Under the pieces are notes generated by a model. The model made no database searches. It saw nothing but the letters and a program-made list of their open reading frames with translations, and had not been told where the DNA came from. A DNA stretch of 60,000 nucleotides from the NCBI RefSeq assembly GCF_910592395.1, contig NC_088314.1, forward strand, positions 1,056,001-1,116,000, read 5' to 3'. A program made the position numbers and the translations under genes. Each line of letters opens with the position of its first letter. The stretch's first letter is position 1. The DNA comes from Lineus longissimus. Its lineage: Eukaryota; Nemertea; Pilidiophora; Heteronemertea; Lineidae. Of this stretch, positions 12,501 through 24,500 are shown in pieces.

Positions 12501-15500
12501 ATGGGCACCAACATCAACAAGAACTGACTGCCATTTCACTCACTCACTATGGCACAGACAGACGTCAAGCTTACCTTGGCAACCATCCGGGTTGGCATCC
12601 TGAAGATTCCAGTAGCCATTCTTACAGTAGTCGCATCGCTGTCCGTCAACATGACGCTTACAGATACATCGTCCTGCAACGAGGTTGAGGTCAGGATCGG
12701 TCTTACTGTCACACTCTCCTCGATTCTCTGAGCCGGCAGGGTCACAGTTGCAGGCTGGAAGGACAAAAAGAATCAATGAGAACAACGAATGTAATCTAAA
12801 TGACGTCAAATTTCTACAGCTAGTTGGTGACAGCGTATTGACAGGGGTAGTGGGCAATATTCTCTGTTCACAGAATGTTGAGATATTGACTAGAGTGTTT
12901 ATTTTTATGCAAAGAACTTGGTCATGGCGGATATGATTCCTTACGTTTGCAGATCTGTGGGTGCCTGATGTCGAGGTTGGGATCCTGGTAGAAGAACGGC
13001 CGGCACTCCTGACAATTCCTGCCCATGGTGTTATCTTGGCACTGGTCACACACGCCACCGCTAACTCGGCCTGTCGCCTCGTAGATGGCCGGGTCAAAAT
13101 GGCAGCTTGTGTCATGGTCGTTACACTCACATCCTGAAAGAATCAACCATAAAGACTGAAGATCAAAGAGCAATAGTGAACAGCAGAAGTCTGAGTTGTC
13201 GATACCATACAGGCCTCAAGTGGTGTTCGCCCCTGATGGCCATCAGGAAAAGTTTTCATCCTGCTGTCTTTAGACTTGGAGGGATTTCAAATGCATTTGC
13301 TTTGCCAGTGCATTGCAATGCAGTCTTGTGTAATGCTATGCACTGTAAACAATTAAGCACTGCACACAACTGAAACCACATGTGGAGCAGACAACCTCTG
13401 CATGAGGCCTTCCTCTGCAAGCACTACTTTCTTACCACAGTTTAATTGGCATTCAACAGTTACATATCTTAGATCATACGTTCAGACTTTCTTTTTGCCC
13501 CAATTAAAGTCACTGCAGGTAGAAGCATTTCAATTGTGTTTTGAAATCAAACATACTTGGCAACAAGATACTCTTCACATGAGCATTCCCTACTCAGGCC
13601 AACGCAATGGAATCAGTACAAACCACGATTGATTTGGTTGAAAAGATATTATGATCTGATCTCATACACAATCCTTGAAACATAAAACTATCTTCGCTGA
13701 AGCTAAAGCTCACTGCACAGGCATTCTCCTCTAGTTTACTGAGGAACGTCTTCTTCTCAGGAAGAAACACACATTTCAAATGGAGTAGACACAGACTAGC
13801 GAGACTGAATGTCTTCTTGATGTGGCCTACTCCTACTAGACTAGAATATGTGCCCCTTGATGCCTTTCCTGCTTCAGTAGGAAGTCAAGGAAGTGCACAC
13901 TCGGCCAGACAGGAAACATAAAACCTGTCATCCTTGTGACAGAACCCACACACCATGGGAAAATAAAAGCATACTGGTCAAGACAAGAATTCCTTTGATA
14001 TTTAGTTCAGACCTTTGCTAACTACAGTTTATTTGTAGCCTAAGTGAAGTGCACATAACTGAGCAAAATACTGATAATCTCGTCCAATTATGGTGCTACC
14101 ATAAACTCTCTCAATTTGATCATTAAGGATGTTTAAGGGACCCTCATGAGTCACAGCTTTTCTGTCATAACCCACAGACACTCTCCATTCTTAGACCAAT
14201 GATTACGAGCTTTGTTACCTCTGCCCCTTAAGTTCTGGCACCAATTTTGATGTAATGGAAGACAGTTATGTTTGCACAAAGAAAATCATTGCGCAACAAC
14301 CACAACGACAGCAAAGTGGCCTTCGTCATAAAGAGGTTTCTAATGGTAGTTAAATCTTAAGTGTATGAAAAATGTGGAGACTGAGGATAACACGGATGGA
14401 CAAAATCTAAGTGGACCAGCCTCACCAGTGATCAGCTCAACCAGAAGACAAATCTAGGCATGCTTTCTTCACAGCTTTTAGCTGCAATGGCACGCCTATG
14501 ATTCCAGGTCAGGGTCAAAGTGAATGAGAGAGAAGAAATCATACTTACGTTTACAAGCATTTGGCTCTGTATTCCTTGCCGGCCGCCATGGCAGATCATG
14601 GTAGAAGTCATCACATTTCTCACAATTGTTGCCCTTGGTGTTGTGGGTACACTGGCACTGACCATGCACCTACAAATATAAACACCTATATTAATCCTCT
14701 TCAAATTCTATTTCCCTAATCTTCAAGATGAATCTAACCAACTTTGGCTTTGGAGGTGGTCATGAGACATGTCAACTGGTAGTGATGTCCTACCTATCTT
14801 ACAAACAATCACTGCCAGGAGATGGAGACAGATTGCTGACACTACATCAAATTGAGGACCTGGGCCAGGATAGGGGTTAGCGAGAGGAAGCTTCCGACTG
14901 CCACGCAGATGTCAGATGATGATGTGCAAACCTACCATGTCTCCAGAGTTTGGGATTTCCTTTCCATCAATGGGCAGACACCGTGAAGCGTGGCCGTAAC
15001 ATGAGCAACTCCCTCTAACCACCATGTCATAGATAGAGTAGTAATACTTCTCCTCGATTTCATCACGGCTGTCCAGAAGATTATCACCTGAAAACAAGCA
15101 CAGATTAGATTAAAACATTGCTAAGTAACTCAGCTGTGCCAGTTATAGGACTCATCAGCAATCTGTCAAGCATGTCTCGCTCTTGCTGAGGACAACACAA
15201 GAAGGTTTCAGGCCCGTAATCGAGCAGGGGGTCGGGGGGGGGGGGGACATCCGCCTCCAAAAGCATTGCTAGAATGGAGACCAGAGACCACAGGGGGAGC
15301 ATCAACAAGGACTATACAGGACGTATCATGATCCGAACTATTGCAGTGCATTTTTCAACACAAAAAAGTGTTATATCTTTCATTAACAATGTAAACATAA
15401 TACAGTGGAGAAACCGAGTCGAATCAGTTTTCAGAAACCAGAGTCGGAGTTGAGTGCAGATTTTTACCTTCACAGCGAGAGAGGTGACTGTTTCAATAAT

Positions 15501-18500
15501 GATGATCAGAAACACATGTTAACTGAATGGAAGTGTACTTAGTTAGACCAGTTAGTGGTTTATCACCTCAGTGTTGAAGTCTAGACTGGAGAGAGTTGGT
15601 TAACAACCAGGCCAGGCAATGCCTCTCGCACAGAGAAATCTTTCAAGGCTCGGCCAATGTTTGGCAAGTATTTACTATATTGTACCAGCAAGGTAGATTA
15701 TATGCATGCTAGTATCTTCAGAGCATAGCTCAGTATTGACACTGGTTCACTCTTACAAGCACATATTGTCACTGATATCACTTTATTAGTGGTATGCATA
15801 CGGTGATATAGCTCCTTCTTTATGCAATCAGCTGATCAAAGAAGACAAGTAACTACACTACTCTTTCTCCTGGGAGATCTGGGGGAGAAATTCACAAGCA
15901 CCAAGACACCCCAGTTCTGTTTACCTCAAGACATTCGGTTGTATGTGTTTCGCTTTTTACAGAGCAACAAATATTATGAGTAGGATGGGTAAACTCGTGA
16001 GTAGCTTTGCCGATGCGATACCCATCTCACCCATTTTTTAAACCATATCTCTCACTCACGGTGTTTATACTGAAATGCTGGTCCCATCACTCATAGATGT
16101 ATTCTTCTTCTCTACAACTTTCATGAGGAATTCCCACCGCAAATACAAAGTGTGAACCTTGAAGGGGTCAATTCACAGGATGTTGGAATGGTACATACTA
16201 TCGGAACAGACAGTTAACAAGGCTAACCTAGTGCTCAATCAATCTTACATAGCAGGTGCTCTCTATAGGTGCCTTCAAGTAACGCCAGTGTTCAGAAGAG
16301 AGATTCTGAAGCATCCCCAATCCTCCTCTGATTGAATTCTGGGACTTACCAAGAGTATGAAGCTTTGTGAAGTTTATTCTCAAGTTGGTCATTTTGAGTA
16401 GATCCTGAACTGCTTCGCTGTATGGGTCTTTAATCTCGACAGACGGCGGTAACACTCTGAAGATTACCTGTAAAGAAGGGAGGGATGAGTTAATCAGTGT
16501 GCTGTAGAATGGGACACACACTAGGAGATGAAGTCCTTCGCAACATGAAAGCTTGCCACGAGTCATCAGTCCTTGAATGTGTTGAAGGAGACCTCTTGTA
16601 TCAAGGCAGCTTGCTGGAAGTTTGTGACACCTGGGGCAAGCACAACCCCAACAAAGTGGACAGTAGCTTCTGACCAAATTCCTTCTCCATGACCAAAGAC
16701 AAAGGGCCTTGGTCAGTAAACTGGAATAGAGCCCAACCGTAGCAGCATGAAACTCTGATGATGGGTGAACACTGAAGAAGCAGGTTGGGACTATCAGAAT
16801 GCCCTCACAGCTAGGGTTGGCCAGACTCATGGATGGGGGCAATCAGGATTGGTCGGTCTACCTGATGTCCTCCACTGTATAACAGATTACAAGGTACCAC
16901 TGTCAGGCAACTCAATTTGTGCTGCCTTCAAAGCCCAAATTACCCAAAATGTAAGCAAGTGAAAACCACCTTACCTCTCCCTCAGTCGAAGGTGCCACAT
17001 TAGAATAGCGTGTTTCACAAATAACTTCCGTAATATTCCTGACAGGTCCTTGCCCGACACCAGGGAAAGAACTTGCACAGTCGTACGCAAAATAACGATA
17101 CACTTTCCACGTTTTTCCAAAATCTGATGAACGTTCTATTAACATGGCAGCAGGTCGGAACGTTTTAAATGTCATGATTAAATGAGTGAAATGAAATTCT
17201 GCTTCTAAATCGAGACGTATTGTCGTATGTTCCTTGCCATTTTCTGCCTGCCACCATCGGTCTTTACGACCCTTAAACGATGACACAACGTTTTCTACCC
17301 GATGACTGTTCGGGTAGTGGTCCTTATCATAAGGTTGTCTCGAGTCACACTGAAAACATTTTGTTGTGTCTTCCAAATGCGACACGATACAGAAACGTTC
17401 ACGTTCGTTGAGACCGCATGTTGATGATGACCAGAGTTTGTCGGCGCGCCCGATGAGCAAGTCCCCTGTAGCTGGGTAGCAACTTCCCTGTTCACAAGCG
17501 GGTTGCTGCTGTGACAATATACCTGAAATGACAAGGGGTAAAGTGGGACTTATTACCAAGACAATCTTTATGAAATGCCGAGCTGCAACTAACTTTTGAT
17601 CCAAGGGAAAGGAAGGAAAGACTGTGACAATACTTGGAAAGGCTATGGGTAACATCAGACAACTTGATCATGAAATGAGTAGCAGTAGCTAGCTTATGTA
17701 TGGCTGGCTTTGGTATGGCTGGGGTAAAAGTAACTTAGGGACAAAGTGGGACTTATTGTCGAAAACTCCGCACTTCGGGTTTTCTACTGGGGAGTTGCTG
17801 ACTACAAATTGATGGTGAACTTGACTCTATCGTATCTTTTTTACAACTGACTTTATTTCTACAAACTATTGACTAAGTAAACAAGATTACAAATTAACAG
17901 ATGTTAAGAGATGAAAGAAGGTGCTTAGACGATTAAGCTTAGCTTAATCCGCAAGGATTTCCTCAGACTTCCTGGCTCCATGCAGCTGCAGTCGAACTAA
18001 TAACTTGATTCAGGAAATGACTTGGTTCAGGAATGCGTAATTCCTGACATTCCCCCGCCCGCAAGCACATGGTTAATCCTTTAATCATATGATTATTTTA
18101 ATCCCTGAATAGTTAAACAGTGATTGGCTAATCATCCTCGGTGGTCTGCAATCCAGACTGACTGATACTAAACGGTGTTCGAAACCGCTAACTACACAAA
18201 ATACTTGAAGTAAACATGAGATGGTAGATAAGCTTCAATACATGCAAAGTACGTTAAAGAGATTAATCCGTATTGAGATTCTAAAGTTTCTAAACTAAAT
18301 GTCGAGATGGTGATGATCAAAAGATGAATATCTATAGCACGATGGTGTCAAACATGTTACAACTAACTAATATTCCATGATAATGTTCTAGTATTTCAAT
18401 ATAGATGAAATTCAAATGTCAATTCGATTATGTTGATTGTCTCTTCAGTTTCTCATGGACGACAGGCGTCGTAACCCCGACGGAGGGGAGCATCCATATT

Positions 18501-21500
18501 ACTATACATTGCCCAAGTGTATAGCTTTGACGAAGTGAATATTAAAACGGAATGTCACGTACGCTACAATATCTACTGTCCGTAGTAATCCAAGTGCTCT
18601 CTGATTTTGAGCCTCGTAATGTCAGTGGTTGACCGTTTTGGTCGAGATTTAGTTTTTTGAACAGATTTGATTTGCGCAGACCGTTCGATGCTCTCGTCAA
18701 CGGTTAACTCAAGCGGATACAATTTTCCGATTGCTCGGTTAGATTGCCCTGTGGCAGTTTTGACAAGCGCAGATCGGGTCAGCCCATCTTGGCCTCTGTT
18801 GAGTTCTTTTATGATCCCAAGTTTCCAGTGTCTCCTCTTGGCATCCTTGTCGTGTACAAGAATGACGTCATCAATTTTAATGATGTCAGCTTTGGCATTT
18901 TGTTTGCTAAGTTCGTACTGGTGTTGTTCCCGTAGCCTAGCGAGATACTCGTCATAGAAACGTTTCTTGAATGTTTGTAGTCGTTCTGCGCGTTTGTACG
19001 CCAATTTCTCAAGTTTATCTCTGCCGGCGTATGTTACATCCAAGTTATCTTCTCCTTCGTGTGGCAACAAAGACATATCATGTCCGTATATCAGATTATT
19101 CGGTGTTATCGCTTTGAGTTCATTTGGATCTGATGACAAGTATGTGAGTGGTCTGTTGTTTACCGTTGCTTGAATTTCTTTGATGAGAGTTTGAAACTCA
19201 TCAATTGGAACGAGTGATTTGCGCAAGGTTTTCTTAAGTGCAAGTTTCGTCACACCAATCAGTCTCTCATGAACGCCAGCGAACCAGCTGGCTTGTACGG
19301 GTGCATATTTGAATGTTATTCCTTTCTTGGACAGGTGGTTTTGGAATTGTTCTGTTCCCACAATGTTGTACAGCCGTTTCAGCTCGGTGTCGGCGCTTGT
19401 AAACGTTTTGGCATTGTCACAGTAAATGAGGCTAGGCACTGAATGTGTTGAAGTGAAACGTCTGAAAGCTCTTAGAAATGATTCAACAGTTAAGTCCGGC
19501 GTGATTTCAAGATGTATGCCTCGCGTGGTGCAACACGTAAAGAGACAAACGTACACTTTTTGTATCGAGTCCTTAATTCGTACGTAGAGGTGTGATGTAA
19601 AATCTACAGCAGTGGACTTGAAAGCTGACAAGTCGTTAATCCGAAAGTCTGGCAGTGGTGGTGCGATGGGAGTCAGATATGGACGCCCAGACACTTTCTT
19701 ACAGATTACACAATGTCCGATGATTTTCTTAACGGTTGAGCGCATTGATGTGACCCAATACTTCTCCCGAAGATAAGCCATGGTGGACCCTAAGCCGTAG
19801 TGTACCACGTTGTGGTGGGCGTTCCGGACGATTAACGTTGTTATGTAGGATTGATTTGGCAGGAGAATTGGGTACTTCCTGTCTGAGCTGACGTCTGAAT
19901 TAGTAAGCCTCCCGCCGCAACGAATTGTTCCTTTTTTGTCAAGAACGAGCCCTAATTGACTGATGATTGTGGGTCGAGAAGGCAGCTTATGCCTTCCACT
20001 TTGTTCTAACTTCAAGTAATCCGTAACATGTTTATAGTGTTCGTTTTGAAGATTTGTAATCCATTTTTCTTCCGCGTTAGCGATATCTTGTGCAGACAGT
20101 TTATTCCTGTTTTTGAGTCCGGGTTTGAAGGCGCGTGATACTAAGGCGGTAATTCTCAGAAGTCTATTCCATGAACTGAACTTGTCCTGTGCTATAACGT
20201 CGCTGATACTTGCGACAGGTGTTGTTGCGACCATGCTTGTAACAACGAAGTCATTTTGCATTTCAAACGCGGCTGTCAGAGAGACGGAACTGTTCAAGGT
20301 TAGGTCGGAAAGTGCGGTTAAAGGCCACGTGGTTTTATCATCCTTGAGCCATTTTGGTCCCTGCAGCCATGAAGAGTCCTTCAATTCCTGATGTGTCGCA
20401 CCACGTGATAAGATGTCTGCAGCGTTTTGTTTGGTTGACACATGGTACCAAGAAGTCAACTCTGACTTCTGACGTATTGTTTGCACGCGGTTGTGAACAA
20501 ACTGTTTGAGTTTTTTATTGGATCTGAGCCAATAAAGCGCTATCTCTGAATCAGTGCTGTATACCACTTCGATTGTCTGATACTGACTGATGTAGGTATT
20601 TCGTAAGGTCTCTGCATAATTTACCCCCAAGACCATGGCCATCAGTTCAAGCTTAGGGACTGTGAAATTGACATTTTTCTCTGAGATGACTTTGTTCTTA
20701 GAGCCGATGAGGGCGACTTTATTGTTCTGTTTAGCGTAAGCGACACAACCAATGGCGGTGGTGGGACATGCATCACAGAATACTACGATTTGTAACGGTT
20801 TGCTGGTGTCACCCCCTAGCCAACGGGGTATAGATAGCATGTGCGTGAGAGAGAGGGACTCCTGTTTGATTGTTTCCCATTCTTCCCGTTCGGTGATTGA
20901 TAAGTGTTCATCCCAGGTTTTTTTGCCTCTCCACAGGTTGTTCACGTAAGACTTAGCAGGGACTGTCAGCGGTGCTACAATTCCGAGCGGGTCGAAGATT
21001 GATGCGGTCTGAGATGTTACTTTACGTTTTGAAAGTTCTCCTGATGATTTGAGATCCTTTTTCGCGACTGAAATCTGATCAGATTTGGTATCCCATTTCA
21101 GTCCAAGTACCCCTACAATGTCAGATTTTGTTTGTACTCCTTCCGATCTGATTCTTTCATCGAGTGTTTCCGAGTTTGAACTCCATTGGCGCAAATTGAA
21201 AGACGCGTGGTTCATGATCTCACGAGACTCCTGGAAGTAATCCAATGCTTCCTGATTTGAATCGACTCCGGTTAACAGATTGTCAACGTAGAATTTTGTT
21301 TTCATATCCTTGGCAACTGGGGTATCGTAACTAGACAGATGCTTGTGCAGAGTGATAGCGAGGGCGAATGGGCTGGAAACATTTCCGAATATGACAGTGT
21401 TACAGTGATAAGGAATCAGTTCTTTCGAGACATCATTGTCTTTATACCAGAGGAATCTAACCCACTTCCTCTCCGATTCTAACAAATGCACAGCTAAAAA

Positions 21501-24500
21501 GGCACGAGCGATATCTGCGGACAGACCAATCCGTTTGGTCCGAAAGAGCATGATCAGTTCAGTTAGGTCTTGAAGCATATTAGGTCCTTCATAAAGGCAT
21601 GAGTTGAGCGATGGGCTACCACTACTGGCGTCAAAAACGATTCTCAGGGGGGTTGTTTCACTGTCACGGAGTACGGGAAAATGAGGCAAATAGTGGCCGG
21701 TGTCACAGTCATCTGGGCTGCCCTCTGAGATGAAACCCTTGTCCAGGTTTTCCTGCATTACTTGGGTGTAGTTGTTGAGAAGGTTTAACTTACGTAATCT
21801 TGCCATGACTTGACGTAGCCTGGCTTCGCATTCCCTTCTGTTAGTGAGTAGTTCCGCGTGGTCTGGTCTCCATGGTAACGGAACCGAATAGTTCCCATCC
21901 TTGAACTCGATTTTTTGCATGAAGTCCGATTTAAACTGTTCATCGAAATCAGTGTCATTTTCATCCGTTGGCTGAAGAGTGCTGCTGTTGATGAATTCCT
22001 CAAGTGATTGTATCTCGGGATCATTGTCCTCGATGATATGTTCGTTTGCGGTTGTGTTGATTCGATCTGCTGATGTAATCACGGAGTGTTCGATTTTAAC
22101 GGGAAACAGTGGTCCTGACACAAAACATCCCAAATTTGAATACTGTACTGTCGGCCCGTCCCCTTTCACTAGACGATTTTCAAGGAACTGGAAGGCATGA
22201 TCACATCCAATCATGATATCCACGGTGAATTCATCGGCACTAAAGTTATTTGCTAACTTGTTTTCAATGTTCGCTATGTATGGGTACTCCTTACATGTAT
22301 TCCATCCTCGTTGATTGATGGGGTTGACTATTTCATCGGTGATGAGAACTTCAATTATTTTGATGCCGTCAGTGGTTGCAATTTCAACATTTGCAATGTC
22401 GTATTGCCGTTTTGAAGAGTGGCCTCCGAAGCCATTAACACTTATGGATTGGGAACGCACCGGGTTGAGTTGAAGCTTTTGTGCTGTATCTTTGCGAATG
22501 TAAGAGGACATGCTTCCTCTATCAATCAGCACTCCTGCTGTGGATTCCTTCCCTTTATTCTGTAAGGTAACATACCCTGTTTCTAGTAGAACTGTGGACG
22601 GCCTATTGGTTGCGCGTTTTTTGGAGTTCACGTTTGTTGTTTTAAATCCCACGTGATCATTGATATCGATTTTTCGTACATCGGAGTACTTGGGGGTTAC
22701 GGCACACATTCCTGTGTTACTTGAATTTCTGTATTTCTGTTCAAAGTATTCGTGAAGACTGGTGTGGTGCTTTTTACCACACGTGTGGCATTTGCTGCGG
22801 TTGTTACATTCCTTGGCGATATGAGATGTTCGAAGACAGTTGCTGCACAGGCGTTTGTTGAAAACGGCATTGTATCGGTTTGTTGGCGATAGAGTGCATT
22901 CAAAACAACTGTGACTGGAGTTGCAGAATTGACACATTTTGGGTTTGGCTGCGGGCACACTTACAAACGAATCCAATGAAACTTTACTCCCGTTCGGGTT
23001 TCGATTCTGATTCTGCGTACTTTTCCTATGACTGTTATCCGACTGTGGAGGAGCATCTGCGCGTTCTCCAATGTTTTCAAGCTGTTCCGAGAAAGACTGC
23101 ATGAATCGCTTTAAGTCAAAAGCATCCTGTTGCCCTGAGGTTCCCATTTTTTCCCGGAAGAATTTCGGTAACTTCTTTTCGATGATTGGTACAATAAACG
23201 GAGCGCATTTGTAGATATCGACGTTGAGGTTTTCTAGGGACCGTATGTCCCCCATTACTCGGTTGTGGAATTCCCGGAGAGCATTATAATGTCCTGCAGG
23301 CCCTGGCATTTCTAAGAGGTTATTCACATGTGATCGAATGATTTTTCGGGGTTGTCCGAAACGTTCTTTCAAGATTTCTACCAGTACTTTCAGGTTTTCC
23401 CCTGAAGCTTGAAGACCAGCAACAGCGTCTGTCGCTGAGCCCGTTAACTGTCCCTTGATATAATTGTATTTCGTGATATCCGCATAGTTAGCACTGAGAA
23501 CATCTGCTTCAATCGTGTCCCAAAAGGATTTCCATGATGTGTAAGTCCCATCGAATGTCGGTAATTTCAACTTTGGCAGTTGCGCTGTTTTGGGTACTGA
23601 CGCGGCTGGCGCGTCGACTGTCGCTGGCTTTGCGACCGTTTTCTTGGACTGTAATTCTACAAACTTACTCACGTGCACTAGTTTAGTTCGATTGTCTATA
23701 TTCCTCTGTTTCGTTTGTAAGATTTCCTCTTTGGTTAGGTCATCTTCCTTCTGTTTTGTAACTAGTTTCGCTATTTCCACGTTTAGACTTTGTAACTTGA
23801 CGAACGTTTCGTCGATTTCTGTTGAACATGCTTCAACTTTTGACAGTTCGAATTTCGTTGGTGACTCCTTTTCAATCACGGCATTTGCCTGTTCGAAACC
23901 GGTGTCCAAGGCTTCCTGTAACAAGTCTCTGTTTTTCTTGAGTTGATCGATTTTATCCATTTTGACCTTTACGTTAGTATATTGCGTTGTGTATTTACTC
24001 GGTGAATTTCCCAGATCCTGGTCACGGCACCATGTCGAAAACTCCGCACTTCGGGTTTTCTACTGGGGAGTTGCTGACTACAAATTGATGGTGAACTTGA
24101 CTCTATCGTATCTTTTTTACAACTGACTTTATTTCTACAAACTATTGACTAAGTAAACAAGATTACAAATTAACAGATGTTAAGAGATGAAAGAAGGTGC
24201 TTAGACGATTAAGCTTAGCTTAATCCGCAAGGATTTCCTCAGACTTCCTGGCTCCATGCAGCTGCAGTCGAACTAATAACTTGATTCAGGAAATGACTTG
24301 GTTCAGGAATGCGTAATTCCTGACACTTATTATCAGAACAATCTTTATGAAATGCTGAGCTGCAACTAACATTTGATCCAAGGAAAAGGAAGGAAAGACT
24401 GTGACAATACCTGGAAAGGCTATGGGTAACATCAGACAACTTTATCATGAAATGAGTAGCAGTAGCTAGCTTATTGGTATGGCTGCAGTAAAAGTAACTT

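Larger units (their letters stand above)
17757..24325 (-). mobile_element. Complete BEL/Pao LTR retrotransposon, 6569 bp
   Basis: Parts in element order on the minus strand: 5' LTR 24325-24033, primer-binding site 24032-24015, one Gag-Pol frame 23960-18573, a 3' non-coding part of about 0.5 kb, a purine tract next to the 3' LTR, and 3' LTR 18049-17757. Both LTRs are 293 bp, run TG...CA, and look identical by eye, which points to a recent insertion. The CTTAT target duplication flanks it. The YVDN reverse transcriptase motif and the DUF1759, DUF1758, Pao (A17), integrase and DUF5641 order are BEL/Pao features. No envelope gene is present. It sits in laminin intron 1, in sense orientation, 234 bp upstream of exon 2. 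Confidence 0.97.

Noticed and set aside
16468-16842. Upstream part of the 204-codon minus-strand frame over laminin exon 3
   Set aside because: A clear acceptor at 16468-16469 with in-phase joining to exon 2 shows this part is intron read-through.
17523-17655. In-frame N-terminal extension of laminin exon 2 starting [10 protein letters not shown]
   Set aside because: A strong acceptor with a pyrimidine tract lies at the exon start, and the extension falls in sequence duplicated on the other side of the retrotransposon.
18667-18957. Antisense frames within the retrotransposon
   Set aside because: They are shadows of the long Gag-Pol frame on the other strand.
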